Assembly: GCF_001189245.1 (NCBI RefSeq)
Contig: NZ_LFIQ01000117.1
Coordinates: forward strand, 378,472-442,406
Origin: Bradyrhizobium pachyrhizi
Lineage (GTDB): Bacteria; Pseudomonadota; Alphaproteobacteria; Rhizobiales; Xanthobacteraceae
Length of the DNA stretch: 63,935 nucleotides
Reading direction: 5' to 3'
In this document: piece by piece, positions 1-8,420 of the stretch
How positions within the stretch are numbered: position 1 is the first letter of the stretch
How the letters are laid out: the number at the start of each line of letters is the position of its first letter
The notes under the pieces: generated by a model
The model's database searches: none
What the model was told of the DNA's origin: nothing
What the model saw: only the letters and a program-made list of their open reading frames with translations
Position numbers and translations under genes: made by a program

Positions 1-1134
1 CGACGTACCGAAGACGATCGCCTCGTCGTTGAAATTGTAGGCAGGGTGATGCAGGCCGGCGCTGTCGCCATTGCCGCAGAAGATGAAGGCGCCGGGTCGC
101 GCTTCCAGCATGTAGGAAAAATCCTCGGCGCCCATCAGCGGCGGCATCTCGTGCACGTTGGACGCGCCCGCGACCTCACGCGCGATGCGGCTCGCAAATT
201 CGGTCTGCGCCTCATGGTTGACGGTGACGGGGTAGCCGCGTTCATAGGTCAGATCGATCTTGGCGCCGGTCATCTTCGCAACGCCGTCGACCACCTCGCG
301 CACGCGCTTCTCGATGAGGTCGCGCACCTCGCGGGTCAGCGTGCGCACAGTGCCGCGCAGCTCCGCGGTCTGCGGGATCACGTTGCGGGCGTTGCCGGCG
401 TGGAATTCGCACATCGAGATCACGGCGGAGTCGAGCGGATCGACGGTGCGCGCGACGATCTGCTGCAAAGCGGTGACGAGCTGCGCGCCGACCAGCACGG
501 AATGGATGCACTTGTGCGGCCGCGCCGCATGGCCGCCGAGCCCTTCGATCTTGATGTCGATCGCATCGGTCGCGGCCATGATCGGGCCGGTGCGGATCGC
601 GAACGAGCCGATCGGAATCCCCGGACCGTTGTGCATGCCGTAGACCTGCTCGATGCCGAAGCGGTCCATCAGGCCGTCCTTGATCATCGCCGCCGCACCG
701 GCACCGCCCTCCTCGGCCGGCTGGAAGATCACGACGGCGTCGCCGGCGAAATTGCGCGTCTCGGCGAGATAGCGCGCCGCCCCCAGCAGCATCGCGGTGT
801 GGCCGTCATGGCCGCAGGCGTGCATCTTGCCCGGCGTCTTCGAGGCGTAGGGCAAATTGGTCTGTTCGTGGATCGGCAACGCATCCATGTCGGCACGCAG
901 GCCGATCACCTTGACGTCGCCCTTGGCCGGCCCCTTCTTGCCCTTGATGACCCCGACCACGCCGGTCTTGCCGAGCCCGGTCGCGACCTCGTCGCAGCCG
1001 AACTCGCGCAACCGGTCGGCGACGAATGATGCAGTGCGGTGCACATCGTAGAGCAACTCGGGGTTTTCATGGATGTCGCGGCGCCAGGCCTGGATATCGG
1101 GTTGCAGATCGGCGACGCGGTTCACGATGGGCAT
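1..1134 (-). CDS. M20 family amidohydrolase (hippurate/N-acyl-amino-acid hydrolase type), 3' end cut by window edge
   Basis: Reading the complement from the ATG at 1134 gives MPIVNRVADLQPDIQAWRRD and stays open for 378 codons to base 1, ending ...YNFNDEAIVFGTS. That is close to the usual C-terminus of this family, so perhaps only about ten residues are missing. The signature HACGHDGHTAMLLGAA and an upstream GLRADMDALPI stretch identify an M20 metallopeptidase-fold amidohydrolase, which uses a two-metal site to hydrolyse N-acyl or N-benzoyl amino acids in the cytoplasm. No signal peptide is seen. The substrate cannot be told from sequence. It is transcribed away from the small gene that starts near 1330. 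Confidence 0.9.
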   Translation of the reverse strand, partial: MPIVNRVADLQPDIQAWRRDIHENPELLYDVHRTASFVADRLREFGCDEVATGLGKTGVVGVIKGKKGPAKGDVKVIGLRADMDALPIHEQTNLPYASKTPGKMHACGHDGHTAMLLGAARYLAETRNFAGDAVVIFQPAEEGGAGAAAMIKDGLMDRFGIEQVYGMHNGPGIPIGSFAIRTGPIMAATDAIDIKIEGLGGHAARPHKCIHSVLVGAQLVTALQQIVARTVDPLDSAVISMCEFHAGNARNVIPQTAELRGTVRTLTREVRDLIEKRVREVVDGVAKMTGAKIDLTYERGYPVTVNHEAQTEFASRIAREVAGASNVHEMPPLMGAEDFSYMLEARPGAFIFCGNGDSAGLHHPAYNFNDEAIVFGTS

Positions 1135-1329
1135 GAGAATTCTGGCCTCAGAGGTTGGACGTAAGTCATCTCTAGCATGCAAGAGCCGGTCCACCCAAAC
1201 AGATGTGGCATGCTCCGGATTGGGTCCGGCGGCACGGCAAATGCAGAGCCGGCCGACCGGAAATCGTCGAAAGCGCGTTGCCGTGCATTCCGGCTTGTCG
1301 CAGTGCGACCGGGCATTCATGATCCTGGG

Positions 1330-1788
1330 ATGGAACAAGACCGCTCAGACTTCCTTCCGGTTGAAATCACGCTCGCCCAACTCGCAGCCTGGTCGGATAT
1401 CTTGCCTGCCGGGTGCCGCGTCCTGGGAGCCAACCTGTTCCTGGACGTATTCTTGGGGGATGCGGGAGCCATTTACATGCTGGAACTGTCGGCGGGCTCG
1501 ATCAACAAGATTGCCGACTCGGAGGAAGCGTTCCGCCAACGTTGCGTTGATGATGCAGATGACTGGCTGTTGCGCGCATTGGTCGATCGGTGCCGCTCGG
1601 CAGGACTGATTCTTGACCCTTCCCGGCGCTACGCCTTCACGACACTCCCCCTGTTCGGCGGCGAATACACGGTCGACAATATATGGATGTGCTCCTGTCG
1701 AGACTGGCTCGCCTTTACAGCAAAGATCTACTCGGAGACCAAAGACTTGCCGGACGGGTCTACCGTCAGAATCGTTGTCACCGACTGA
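1330..1788 (+). CDS. Small hypothetical protein, possibly Tdi1/DUF1851-like immunity type
   Basis: The reading frame encodes about 152 residues from the ATG at 1330 (MEQDRSDFLPVEITLAQLAA). It is open further upstream to an ATG at 1177, so the start is uncertain; the upstream extension is Arg/Gly-rich and reads like non-coding sequence. The C-terminal half contains FTTLPLFGGEYTVDNI and an LDP...RY segment that resemble the DUF1851 / T6SS immunity protein Tdi1 C-terminal family, in which a GGxY(T/S)VxN loop is common. No toxin partner or secretion gene lies nearby, so an immunity role is not supported here. No signal peptide or membrane segment is visible. Confidence 0.6.
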   Translation: MEQDRSDFLPVEITLAQLAAWSDILPAGCRVLGANLFLDVFLGDAGAIYMLELSAGSINKIADSEEAFRQRCVDDADDWLLRALVDRCRSAGLILDPSRRYAFTTLPLFGGEYTVDNIWMCSCRDWLAFTAKIYSETKDLPDGSTVRIVVTD

Positions 1789-1905
1789 CCCGACGCAAAC
1801 GAACGCATCCGACCAAAGCCTAATAGTGCGAGAAATATCCGGCGCGGATACTACCCCAGGTTTTCCGCACCGAAATCCTCTCGCCTTCCAACAGGGAGCG
1901 GCTAC

Positions 1906-2331
1906 ATGACGCCGGATCAGGCGGTGTTGTTTTCCACCATCATCCTGCTGGTGCCGATGGGATACTTCCTGCTGGCGGCGCCGGCGTTCCTGCTTGTGAA
2001 GCTCGACGTCCCACCGGTCACCCGGCTGCTGCGCGGCATGTTCAACGCCTACTTCCTGGTGCTGGCGGTCGCCGGCGTGATCGGCACGCTCGCCTTTGCC
2101 ACGGCCGGCCGGTTCGCCGTTGCGCTCGGCATCGCCTTGATCGCGGGGTTCGCGGTGCTGGCGCGGCAATGGTTTCTGCGGCGGCTCGATGCCGAGGCAG
2201 ACGCGCGAGACGCCGGCGATCCGACCGCGGTGCGGCGGCTGCGCCAGCTGCATTGGGGCGGCATGCTGTGCAACGCGGTGCAGGTGTTCGCTCTGGTCGG
2301 CAGCATCCCCTACATGGCGCCGCTGCCCTGA
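1906..2331 (+). CDS. Hypothetical four-helix inner-membrane protein
   Basis: A 141-residue protein preceded by a Shine-Dalgarno-like AGGGAG seven bases before the ATG. Four hydrophobic segments are visible, at about residues 7-30, 45-65, 68-85 and 118-138. A charged Arg/Asp-rich cytoplasmic-type loop (RRLDAEADARDAGDPTAVRR) lies before the last helix. No enzymatic motif is present. It is convergent with the PPOX-type gene on the other strand, only 43 bases away, without an obvious terminator. It looks like a conserved rhizobial membrane protein of unknown function. Confidence 0.7.
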   Translation: MTPDQAVLFSTIILLVPMGYFLLAAPAFLLVKLDVPPVTRLLRGMFNAYFLVLAVAGVIGTLAFATAGRFAVALGIALIAGFAVLARQWFLRRLDAEADARDAGDPTAVRRLRQLHWGGMLCNAVQVFALVGSIPYMAPLP

Positions 2332-2374
2332 TCGCGGTTTGCTCGCTCGTCCGGCTGCGGTTCCCGGCTGTCCG

Positions 2375-3001
2375 CTATGCGTCACGTTTCCGATGCGGAT
2401 CGTACTTCGACAGGACGTCCTTGAGGTAGTCCCGGCTTTTCCATTCCGGTGCGGGCGGCTCGTACCCGGGCCGAGGCACATACAGATTCGCCGGTACGTC
2501 CGCTGAGGCGCCCATCAGGTCCGGAACGTAGCGCGGGCAATTTGGAAAGATCTCGCATTTGACGCGCACGACGACCTTCGCGCCATGATGCCCGGCAAGC
2601 GCCTCCGCGCTATCGTGGATCGTTGCCTTGCCTCGGATGCGCGTGCGAAACGTCTTGCCGTCGAGCCGTACAAACAGCAACCCGATGTTCGGGTTGCGGT
2701 GAATATTGCCGAGCGTGCGATACATGTTGTTGCCGTCGTATTCAGGGAATTCAAGCGTATCGGGCCCGGTGATCTTCACGAAGCCGGGATCGCCGGACCG
2801 CATCGAGCAATCGACGTTGTCCTGATAGCTGGTCGCGATGAAAAAGAATCATGTCTCCTCGATGAGCTTGCGGTCCTGTTCCCAGAATTCGAAATGCAGG
2901 CGATGCTTCTCGAGGCCGTCGGCGACACGACGACCGTCGAAGCGGTCCTGCAACTCACGCATTCCGTCGTGATAGAAAGGGGCGCGGACTGGGTCGGCCA
3001 C
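2375..3001 (-). pseudogene. Pyridoxamine 5'-phosphate oxidase-like flavin-binding protein, interrupted by in-frame TGA
   Basis: On the complement a GTG at 3001 is preceded by a good GGAGG spaced six bases. It opens a frame reading VADPVRAPFYHDGMRELQDR..., which reaches a TGA at 2851-2849 (codon 51) between ...KLIEET and FFFIATSYQDNVDCSM.... The frame continues without a shift to the stop at 2375, ending ...LSKYDPHRKRDA. Both sides match one PPOX-family protein of about 208 residues: N-terminal helix, the FFxAT strand and a DCSxxxGxPGF loop. The stop falls just before the FFFIATS strand. Translation restarting at the ATG at 2803 would give a 142-residue fragment lacking the first strand. It is most likely a recent nonsense mutation or a base-call error. 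Confidence 0.8.
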
Positions 3002-3159
3002 AGGAATCCTCCGGCAAGTTGAGCAATCGACGTTGACGTAGCCGGGATTTTCCTTGGCAGTTCACCCGGCCAGCAAGGCGAAAGACTATTCATTCGGCAT
3101 GGGCGTGGAAAGCCATCCAGGTCCGGAGCGGGTGAAAAGGCGTCGATGACGGCCGTTCC

Positions 3160-3930
3160 CTACCCTGATGTCAGCATCTGGCTGCGGATCTCCTGCGCGG
3201 TGCGGCGCAGCGGCAGCAGGAATTTCTTGCGCGCGCCGGCTTCGCTCACCGTCCCCGAGATCGTGTTGACGCTGAGCGCGGCGACCACCGCGCCCGCGGG
3301 ATCGCGCAAAGGCACCGCGATGCCGCAGATCGCCGGATCGAGCTCACCATCGATCCAGGCATAGCCGTCGCTCTCCACCCGCGCGAGCAACTCGCCAAGA
3401 CGCTCCGGATCGGTGACCGTGCGCGGCGTGACCTGCCTGAAGCCCCCGGTCGCGAGATAAGCCTCGCGGGTGCCGGGCGGCAGCGCCGCGAGCATGACGC
3501 GGCCGAGCGAAACCAGATGCGCGGGCAGCCGGCTGCCGACGCCGAGATTGGCGGAAAGAATCCGCCGCGCCGGCAGGCGCAGCGCATAGACGATCTCATC
3601 CTCGTCGAGCACCGCCATCGCACAGGACTCGCCGATCTCGTTGCGCAGGTTTTCCAGCGCACGCTGCGCATGACCCCAGTATGGCAGCGCGTTGAGATAA
3701 GACAGCCCGAGCCCGAGCGCGCGCGGCCGCAGGCTGAAATAGCGTCCGTCGGAGGCGCAATATTTCAGCGCGATCAGGGTCGCGAGGATACGCCGCGCGG
3801 TGGCGCGGTTGAGGCCGGCAGTATCGGCAGCCTCCGCCAGCGTGTGCCGCCCCGGCGGCTTGCCGAGTGCCTCGATGATCGAGAAGCCGCGCGCAATCGC
3901 GCGCACGAAGCCGTCACTCTCTTTGCTCAT
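3160..3930 (-). CDS. IclR family transcriptional regulator (PcaR/PobR-like)
   Basis: A 256-residue protein with an N-terminal winged helix-turn-helix at about residues 10-65 (LAEAADTAGLNRATARRIL is the recognition region). The IclR effector-binding domain follows, with the usual GSRLPAHLVSLGRVMLA and DPAICGIAVPLRDPAG stretches. The family normally binds small aromatic or carboxylic effectors as a dimer of dimers. It is divergent from the MaoC-type hydratase operon starting at 4101, and two perfect palindromes lie between the two start codons. Inference: it controls the 4101-9323 genes. Confidence 0.93.
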   Translation of the reverse strand: MSKESDGFVRAIARGFSIIEALGKPPGRHTLAEAADTAGLNRATARRILATLIALKYCASDGRYFSLRPRALGLGLSYLNALPYWGHAQRALENLRNEIGESCAMAVLDEDEIVYALRLPARRILSANLGVGSRLPAHLVSLGRVMLAALPPGTREAYLATGGFRQVTPRTVTDPERLGELLARVESDGYAWIDGELDPAICGIAVPLRDPAGAVVAALSVNTISGTVSEAGARKKFLLPLRRTAQEIRSQMLTSG

Positions 3931-4043
3931 GGCGGGCGCCTAGCTGGTTCCGTCATCGCGCTCACGACATCGCAGCCCGCATGGCTGCCTGCACATGACG
4001 CGACCCTGCGCGCTTGTCAGGGGCTCCCGACCGCGCTAGCGTC

Positions 4044-4079
4044 AATTCATACAGCGAATGAATTGTTCGCCTGGCGAAC
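4044..4079. promoter_or_regulatory. Two adjacent palindromes, probable IclR-family operators
   Basis: AATTCAT-acagcga-ATGAATT occupies 4044-4064, and immediately after it GTTCGC-ctg-GCGAAC occupies 4065-4079. Both have perfect arms. The second has the GTTCG...CGAAC form typical of IclR/PcaR-type operators. They lie 22-57 bases before the MaoC-type gene start (4101) and about 110-150 bases before the divergent IclR start (3930). Confidence 0.6.
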
Positions 4080-4100
4080 CAAATAGCAGGAGGATGCACG

Positions 4101-4592
4101 ATGGCGCAAGCGGAAAGTTCTGCGGCCACCCCGTTCGAAACCGATTTCTGGAAAGACGCGAAGCTGCGCAAGGTGTGGGACGACATCGTGCCCGGCGAGC
4201 CGCGCAAGACGCTGCCCTACAAGCTCACGCAGGAAGCGATCGCGCTGTACTGCCGCGCGGTCGGCGAGACCAATCCGCTCTATCTGGACGAAGCAGCCGC
4301 GAAGGCCGGGCCCTATGGCGGGCTGATCGCGCCGCCCGCGATCCATATCCTCTTGATGTTCGCCTGCACGCCGGCCGACGACTGGATGCGCTCGCCGGGC
4401 ACCGTCAATGCCGGACAGTCGTGGAGCTACAGCATCCCGGCCCGCCCCGGCGACACCATCACCCTGCAGGCTCGCGCGCTCGACAAGTTCATTAAGCGCG
4501 AGCGGCTGTTCGTGGTGCACGACAACGTCTTCTTCAACCAGCATGGCGACGTGATCTGCTCGGGTCGCGGCCAGACCATCCGTCCGATGTAA
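4101..4592 (+). CDS. MaoC-type (hot-dog fold) dehydratase, FAS1-like N-terminal type
   Basis: A 163-residue protein with AGGAGG nine bases before the ATG. The sequence has the FAS1-like/MaoC N-terminal layout: an early KVWDDIVPGEP segment, the helix region YCRAVGETNPLYLDE, and GGLIAPPAIHILLMF in the place of the hydratase motif. The family adds water to, or removes it from, acyl-CoA thioesters as a hot-dog-fold dimer. It is followed after 11 bases by a second MaoC-type gene. The two probably form a heteromeric enoyl-CoA or 3-hydroxyacyl-CoA (de)hydratase. The substrate is unknown. Confidence 0.85.
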   Translation: MAQAESSAATPFETDFWKDAKLRKVWDDIVPGEPRKTLPYKLTQEAIALYCRAVGETNPLYLDEAAAKAGPYGGLIAPPAIHILLMFACTPADDWMRSPGTVNAGQSWSYSIPARPGDTITLQARALDKFIKRERLFVVHDNVFFNQHGDVICSGRGQTIRPM

Positions 4593-4603
4593 GGAGGATC
4601 ACC

Positions 4604-5056
4604 ATGACCACGGCGAATTTCGAATCTCTCAAGGCCGGCGACACCATCGACGGCCCGGCATTCGCGGTTTCGCGCGAATCGATCCGCCTGTTCTGCGATG
4701 CATCGCTCGACTACAACCCGCTGCATCTCGACGACAACTACATGAAGGGCGATTTCGGCAAGACCAATTTCGGCGGCATCATCATGCACGGCATGAACAA
4801 TTTCGGCCTGATCTCGCGCATGCTGACCGACTGGGCGCTTCCGGCCGGCGCGATCCATCGCAGGCTCGAGACGCGCTGGCTGAAGCCGGTGAAGCCCGGC
4901 GACACCATCCGCCCGGCCGGCACCGTCAAAGCCAAGCAGATATCGGCCAAATCGCGCTGGGTATTGGTCGACGTCGCCGTACAGAACCAGCGCGGCGAGA
5001 CGGTCGCAGCCGGCGAAGCGATGCTGGAGTTTCCGCCGAACGCGAAGGCGGGCTAG
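4604..5056 (+). CDS. MaoC-type acyl-CoA dehydratase, partner subunit
   Basis: A 150-residue hot-dog-fold protein with AAGGAGG seven bases before the ATG. The hydratase segment is visible as FCDASLDYNPLHLDD (catalytic Asp/His region), followed by GGIIMHGMNNFGLIS and RRLETRWLKPVKPGDTI. It is translationally linked to the preceding MaoC-type gene. In the family the N-terminal-like and C-terminal-like halves often come from adjacent genes, so a heterodimer is likely. A repeat-rich gap of 230 bases follows before the MFS transporter. Confidence 0.88.
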   Translation: MTTANFESLKAGDTIDGPAFAVSRESIRLFCDASLDYNPLHLDDNYMKGDFGKTNFGGIIMHGMNNFGLISRMLTDWALPAGAIHRRLETRWLKPVKPGDTIRPAGTVKAKQISAKSRWVLVDVAVQNQRGETVAAGEAMLEFPPNAKAG

Positions 5057-5065
5057 CGGGACGCA

Positions 5066-5250
5066 ACTCGGGGGCTCCCACTTCGCCTCTCCTCCGTGCG
5101 GGGAGAGGCCGGAACGCACCGTCAGATGCGCTCCGGGTGAGGGGGAGCCTCCGCGGACACAGCTATCGCCGCATTATGCGGAGGCAGCCCCTCACCCCAG
5201 CCCTCTCCCCGTAAGGACGGGGCGAGGGAGCGTAGCGCCGTCGCGGCGCG
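5066..5250. repeat. Imperfect palindromic intergenic repeat
   Basis: The gap between the second MaoC-type gene and the MFS gene contains GTGCGGGGAGAGGCCGG near 5097 and CCCTCTCCCCGTAAGGACGG near 5202. These are imperfect inverted arms around a GC-rich middle with TCACCCCAGCCCTCTCCCC-type wording. Such sequences are dispersed in many Bradyrhizobium genomes. No reading frame through it looks coding. Confidence 0.5.
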
Positions 5251-5289
5251 ACCCCACTCAACAATCAAAAGAATTATTCGGAGGTTTCG

Positions 5290-6597
5290 ATGCAGGATGC
5301 GGCCCATTCGCGGCTCTATGGACGGATCGCCTGGCGCCTGATCCCGTTCCTGCTGGCGTGCTACACGGTTGCGATCATCGATCGCTTCAACATCGGCTTT
5401 GCCAAGCTGCAATTCCTGCACGACCTGCAGATCGACGACGCCGTGTTCGGGCTTGCCGCCGGCATCTTCTCGGTCGGCTATGTCGCGCTCGAAGTGCCGA
5501 GCAATCTCCTGCTGGTCAAGGTCGGCGTCCGCAAGACGCTGCTGCGGATCATGGTGCTGTGGGGCGCAGTCACCGTGCTGCTCGCGCTGGTGCAGAACCA
5601 GTATCACCTCTATCTGCTGCGCTTCCTGCTCGGCGCCGCCGAGGGCGGGTTCTTCCCCGGCATCCTGTATTATCTGACGCTGTGGTTCCCGGATCGCGTG
5701 CGCGGCCGCATGACGAGCCTGTTCGTGATGGCGGTGCCGCTCGGCGGCGTCATTGCAGGACCGTTGTCGGGCCTGATCATGGACCACATGCAGGGCGTCC
5801 ATGGCCTGCATGGCTGGCAGTGGCTGTTCATCCTCGAAGGCGGGCCGGCCGTGCTGCTCGGCATCGCCGCCTATTTCTACCTCGCCGACGGACCGCAGGT
5901 CGCGAGCTGGCTGAACGCCGACGAGCGACGGCAGGTCGCAAGCGACCTCGCCCGCGACCGCGCCGCCGTTCCCGGCACCACGCGGAGCTTCGCGGCGGCG
6001 CTGCGCGAGCCGCGCGTCTATCTGCTCTCCTTCATCTACTTCGCGTTCTTCTGCTCGCTCAACACCATCCTGTTGTGGACCCCGACGCTGCTGAAACGCG
6101 TCGGCGTGGCGACCACCACCGAGATCGGCTGGCTGAGCGGCGCGATCTCGGTTGCGTCCGCGATCGGCATGGTGGCGATCGGCTACAGTTCCGACCGCAC
6201 ACAGGAACGGCGCTGGCACGTGGTCTGCTGCGGCCTCGTTGCGGCGACCTGCTTCATCGCCTTGCAGGCCGCGCAAGACAGCGTGCTCCTGACCGTGACG
6301 CTGCTTGCCGTCGCCTCGATCGGCATCTTCGCGATCCTGTCGCTGTTCTGGACGATTCCGAACGCGATGCTGGAGGGCAGCGCCGCGGCCGGCGGCATCG
6401 CGCTGATCTCAGCGATCGGCTCGTTCGGCGGCGCGGTCTGCCCTGCCCTGATCGGCTGGATGAATGTCGCGACCGGGAGCATCTACGCACCGCTCGCCCT
6501 CGTCGGCGCCCTGCTCGGCATCGGCATGCTGACGCTGATCGTCTGCGTTCCCCGCGCGAGACATGAGGTCACACTGGCCGAACCGAGCCGCCCCTGA
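5290..6597 (+). CDS. MFS transporter, anion:cation symporter (ACS) type
   Basis: A 435-residue protein with about twelve hydrophobic segments and TCGGAGG just before the ATG. It begins with the ACS-family pattern RLIPFLLACYTVAIIDRFNI and carries the MFS loop WFPDRVRGRMTSLFVMAVP after helix 4. The family imports carboxylates such as tartrate, glucarate, phthalate and 4-hydroxyphenylacetate. It lies downstream of the MaoC pair and upstream of a GMC oxidoreductase, so it probably imports the substrate of this catabolic set. Confidence 0.9.
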   Translation: MQDAAHSRLYGRIAWRLIPFLLACYTVAIIDRFNIGFAKLQFLHDLQIDDAVFGLAAGIFSVGYVALEVPSNLLLVKVGVRKTLLRIMVLWGAVTVLLALVQNQYHLYLLRFLLGAAEGGFFPGILYYLTLWFPDRVRGRMTSLFVMAVPLGGVIAGPLSGLIMDHMQGVHGLHGWQWLFILEGGPAVLLGIAAYFYLADGPQVASWLNADERRQVASDLARDRAAVPGTTRSFAAALREPRVYLLSFIYFAFFCSLNTILLWTPTLLKRVGVATTTEIGWLSGAISVASAIGMVAIGYSSDRTQERRWHVVCCGLVAATCFIALQAAQDSVLLTVTLLAVASIGIFAILSLFWTIPNAMLEGSAAAGGIALISAIGSFGGAVCPALIGWMNVATGSIYAPLALVGALLGIGMLTLIVCVPRARHEVTLAEPSRP

Positions 6598-6661
6598 GCA
6601 TCCAGCGCACGCCCGGCGCGTTCCGCCGGGCTTGTGTCGGCCTGCTGCGTCTGGATAGAAC

Positions 6662-6752
6662 CCGGTTCTGACTCTGTCAGAACCGAGGTCTATTTTCTTG
6701 TATTGACGCGTTTTCTTCACGCGAACCGGGCTCCACTTCGCTCGAAAACGCT
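6662..6752. repeat. Composite two-hairpin palindromic repeat (copy 1)
   Basis: A perfect hairpin GGTTCTGAC-tct-GTCAGAACC lies at about 6664-6684. It is followed by a larger palindrome at 6708-6751: GCGTTTTC ... GCGAA ... TTCGC ... GAAAACGC. The same second palindrome, preceded by a different perfect hairpin, occurs at 42297-42389. It lies between the MFS gene and the GMC oxidoreductase gene. Confidence 0.75.
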
Positions 6753-6794
6753 ATAGAAGGGGCCCAACAAAAGACGCTTGCCGGGAACGAGGAC

Positions 6795-8414
6795 ATGCCG
6801 CGAAGGCTCGAGGGTGATTTCGACTACATTATCGTCGGCGCAGGCACGGCGGGCTGCATCATGGCCAACCGCCTGTCGGCCGATCCGAAGAAGCGCGTGC
6901 TGCTGCTGGAAGCCGGCGGCAAGGACAACTGGATCTGGTTTCATATCCCGGTCGGCTATCTCTTCGCGATCGGCAATCCGCGATCGGACTGGATGTTCAA
7001 GACCGAGGCCGAGCCCGGCCTCAACGGCCGCGCGCTCGCCTACCCGCGCGGCAAGGTGATCGGCGGCTCCTCCGCGATCAACGCCATGATCTCGATGCGC
7101 GGCCAGGCCGCGGACTACGACCACTGGCGGCAGCTCGGCCTCACCGGCTGGAGCTACAGCGACGTGCTGCCGGCGTTCAGGCGGCTGGAGGATCACTTTC
7201 TCGGCGAAAGCGAGCATCATGGTGTCGGCGGCGGCTGGCGCATCGAGGCGCCGCGACTGTCGTGGCAGATCCTCGACGCGGTCGGCGATGCCGCCGAGGA
7301 GATGGGCATCAAGCGCATCCCGGATTTCAACACCGGCGACAACGAGGGCACCAGCTACTTCCACGTCAACCAGAAGCGCGGCCGGCGCTGGTCGTCGGCG
7401 CGCGGCTTCCTCAAACCGGTGCTGAACCGCAGCAATCTCAGGCTCGAAACCGACGTGCTGGTCGACCGCCTGGTCATCGAGAGCGGCCGCGCCGCCGGCG
7501 TGCTGTTCCGCCAGGGCAATGAGACCGTGGAGGCGCGCGCCAGGGGTGAGGTGATCCTCTGCGCCGGTTCGATCGGAACCACGCAGGTGCTGCAACGCTC
7601 CGGCATCGGTCCGTCCGAATGGCTCTCGCCGCTCGGCATCGACATCGTGCTCGACGTACAGGGCATCGGCCATAACCTGCAGGATCATCTGCAGCAGCGC
7701 GCGATCTACAAGGTCTCCGGCGTGCGTACGCTGAACGAAACCTATTACAATCTGGTTCGCCGCGGCCTGATGGGCCTCGACTACGCATTTCGCCGCCGCG
7801 GGCCGCTGACCATGGCGCCGTCGCAGCTCGGCATCTTCACGCGCTCGGACGCGACGCGCTCGCGCGCCAACATCCAGTTCCACGTGCAGCCGCTGTCACT
7901 CGACAAGTTCGGTGATCCGCTGCACCGCTTCCCCGCGATCACGGTGAGCGCCTGCAATCTGCAGCCGAGCTCGCGCGGCACCGTGCGCATCAAATCGTCC
8001 GCACCCGACGACAAGCCGTCGATCGCGCCGAATTATCTGTCGACCGACGACGACCGCCAGGTCGCGGCCGACGCCATCCGCACCACGCGCAGACTGATGA
8101 AGCAGAAGGCGCTGGAGAAATATCATCCCGAGGAATTCCTGCCCGGCCCCTCGGTCGGCGACGACGATGCCTCGCTCGCCAAGGCTGCCGGCGACATCGG
8201 CACCACGATCTTCCATCCCGTCGGCACCGCGAAGATGGGAACGGCCAACGATCCGATGGCCGTGGTCGACGAGCGGCTCCGCTTCTACGGCCTGCACGGC
8301 CTGCGCATCGCGGATGCCTCCGTGATGCCGACCATCACATCGGGCAATACTAACACGCCGACGGCGATGATCGCCGAAAAGGCCGCGGCGATGATCCTGC
8401 AGGATGCGCGATAG
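6795..8414 (+). CDS. GMC family FAD-dependent oxidoreductase (choline dehydrogenase-like)
   Basis: A 539-residue cytoplasmic flavoenzyme. Evidence: the N-terminal FAD Rossmann motif DYIIVGAGTAGCIMANRLSA, GMC signature 1 around GKVIGGSSAINAM, the second signature around AGSIGTTQVLQRSGIG, and the C-terminal catalytic region IFHPVGTAKMG plus SGNTNTPTAMIAEKAA with the His/Asn pair. The family oxidises primary alcohols to aldehydes or acids; the substrate is not fixed by sequence. Six bases separate it from the alpha/beta hydrolase, so the two are co-transcribed. Confidence 0.93.
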   Translation: MPRRLEGDFDYIIVGAGTAGCIMANRLSADPKKRVLLLEAGGKDNWIWFHIPVGYLFAIGNPRSDWMFKTEAEPGLNGRALAYPRGKVIGGSSAINAMISMRGQAADYDHWRQLGLTGWSYSDVLPAFRRLEDHFLGESEHHGVGGGWRIEAPRLSWQILDAVGDAAEEMGIKRIPDFNTGDNEGTSYFHVNQKRGRRWSSARGFLKPVLNRSNLRLETDVLVDRLVIESGRAAGVLFRQGNETVEARARGEVILCAGSIGTTQVLQRSGIGPSEWLSPLGIDIVLDVQGIGHNLQDHLQQRAIYKVSGVRTLNETYYNLVRRGLMGLDYAFRRRGPLTMAPSQLGIFTRSDATRSRANIQFHVQPLSLDKFGDPLHRFPAITVSACNLQPSSRGTVRIKSSAPDDKPSIAPNYLSTDDDRQVAADAIRTTRRLMKQKALEKYHPEEFLPGPSVGDDDASLAKAAGDIGTTIFHPVGTAKMGTANDPMAVVDERLRFYGLHGLRIADASVMPTITSGNTNTPTAMIAEKAAAMILQDAR

Positions 8415-8420
8415 CAGAAC

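Noticed and set aside
46..1029. Long plus-strand frame of 327 residues at the left edge
   Set aside because: It is the antisense shadow of the M20 amidohydrolase; its sequence is His/Asp/Arg-rich without family features, and the minus strand has clear M20 motifs.
2849..2851. TGA in the PPOX gene as a selenocysteine codon
   Set aside because: The family has no Sec or Cys at this position, and no bacterial SECIS-like hairpin is evident just after the codon.
2805..3035. 15-base direct repeat GAGCAATCGACGTTG at 2805 and 3021
   Set aside because: Both are short and partly inside or beside coding sequence; no further similarity extends from them, so a shared coding word or chance is enough.
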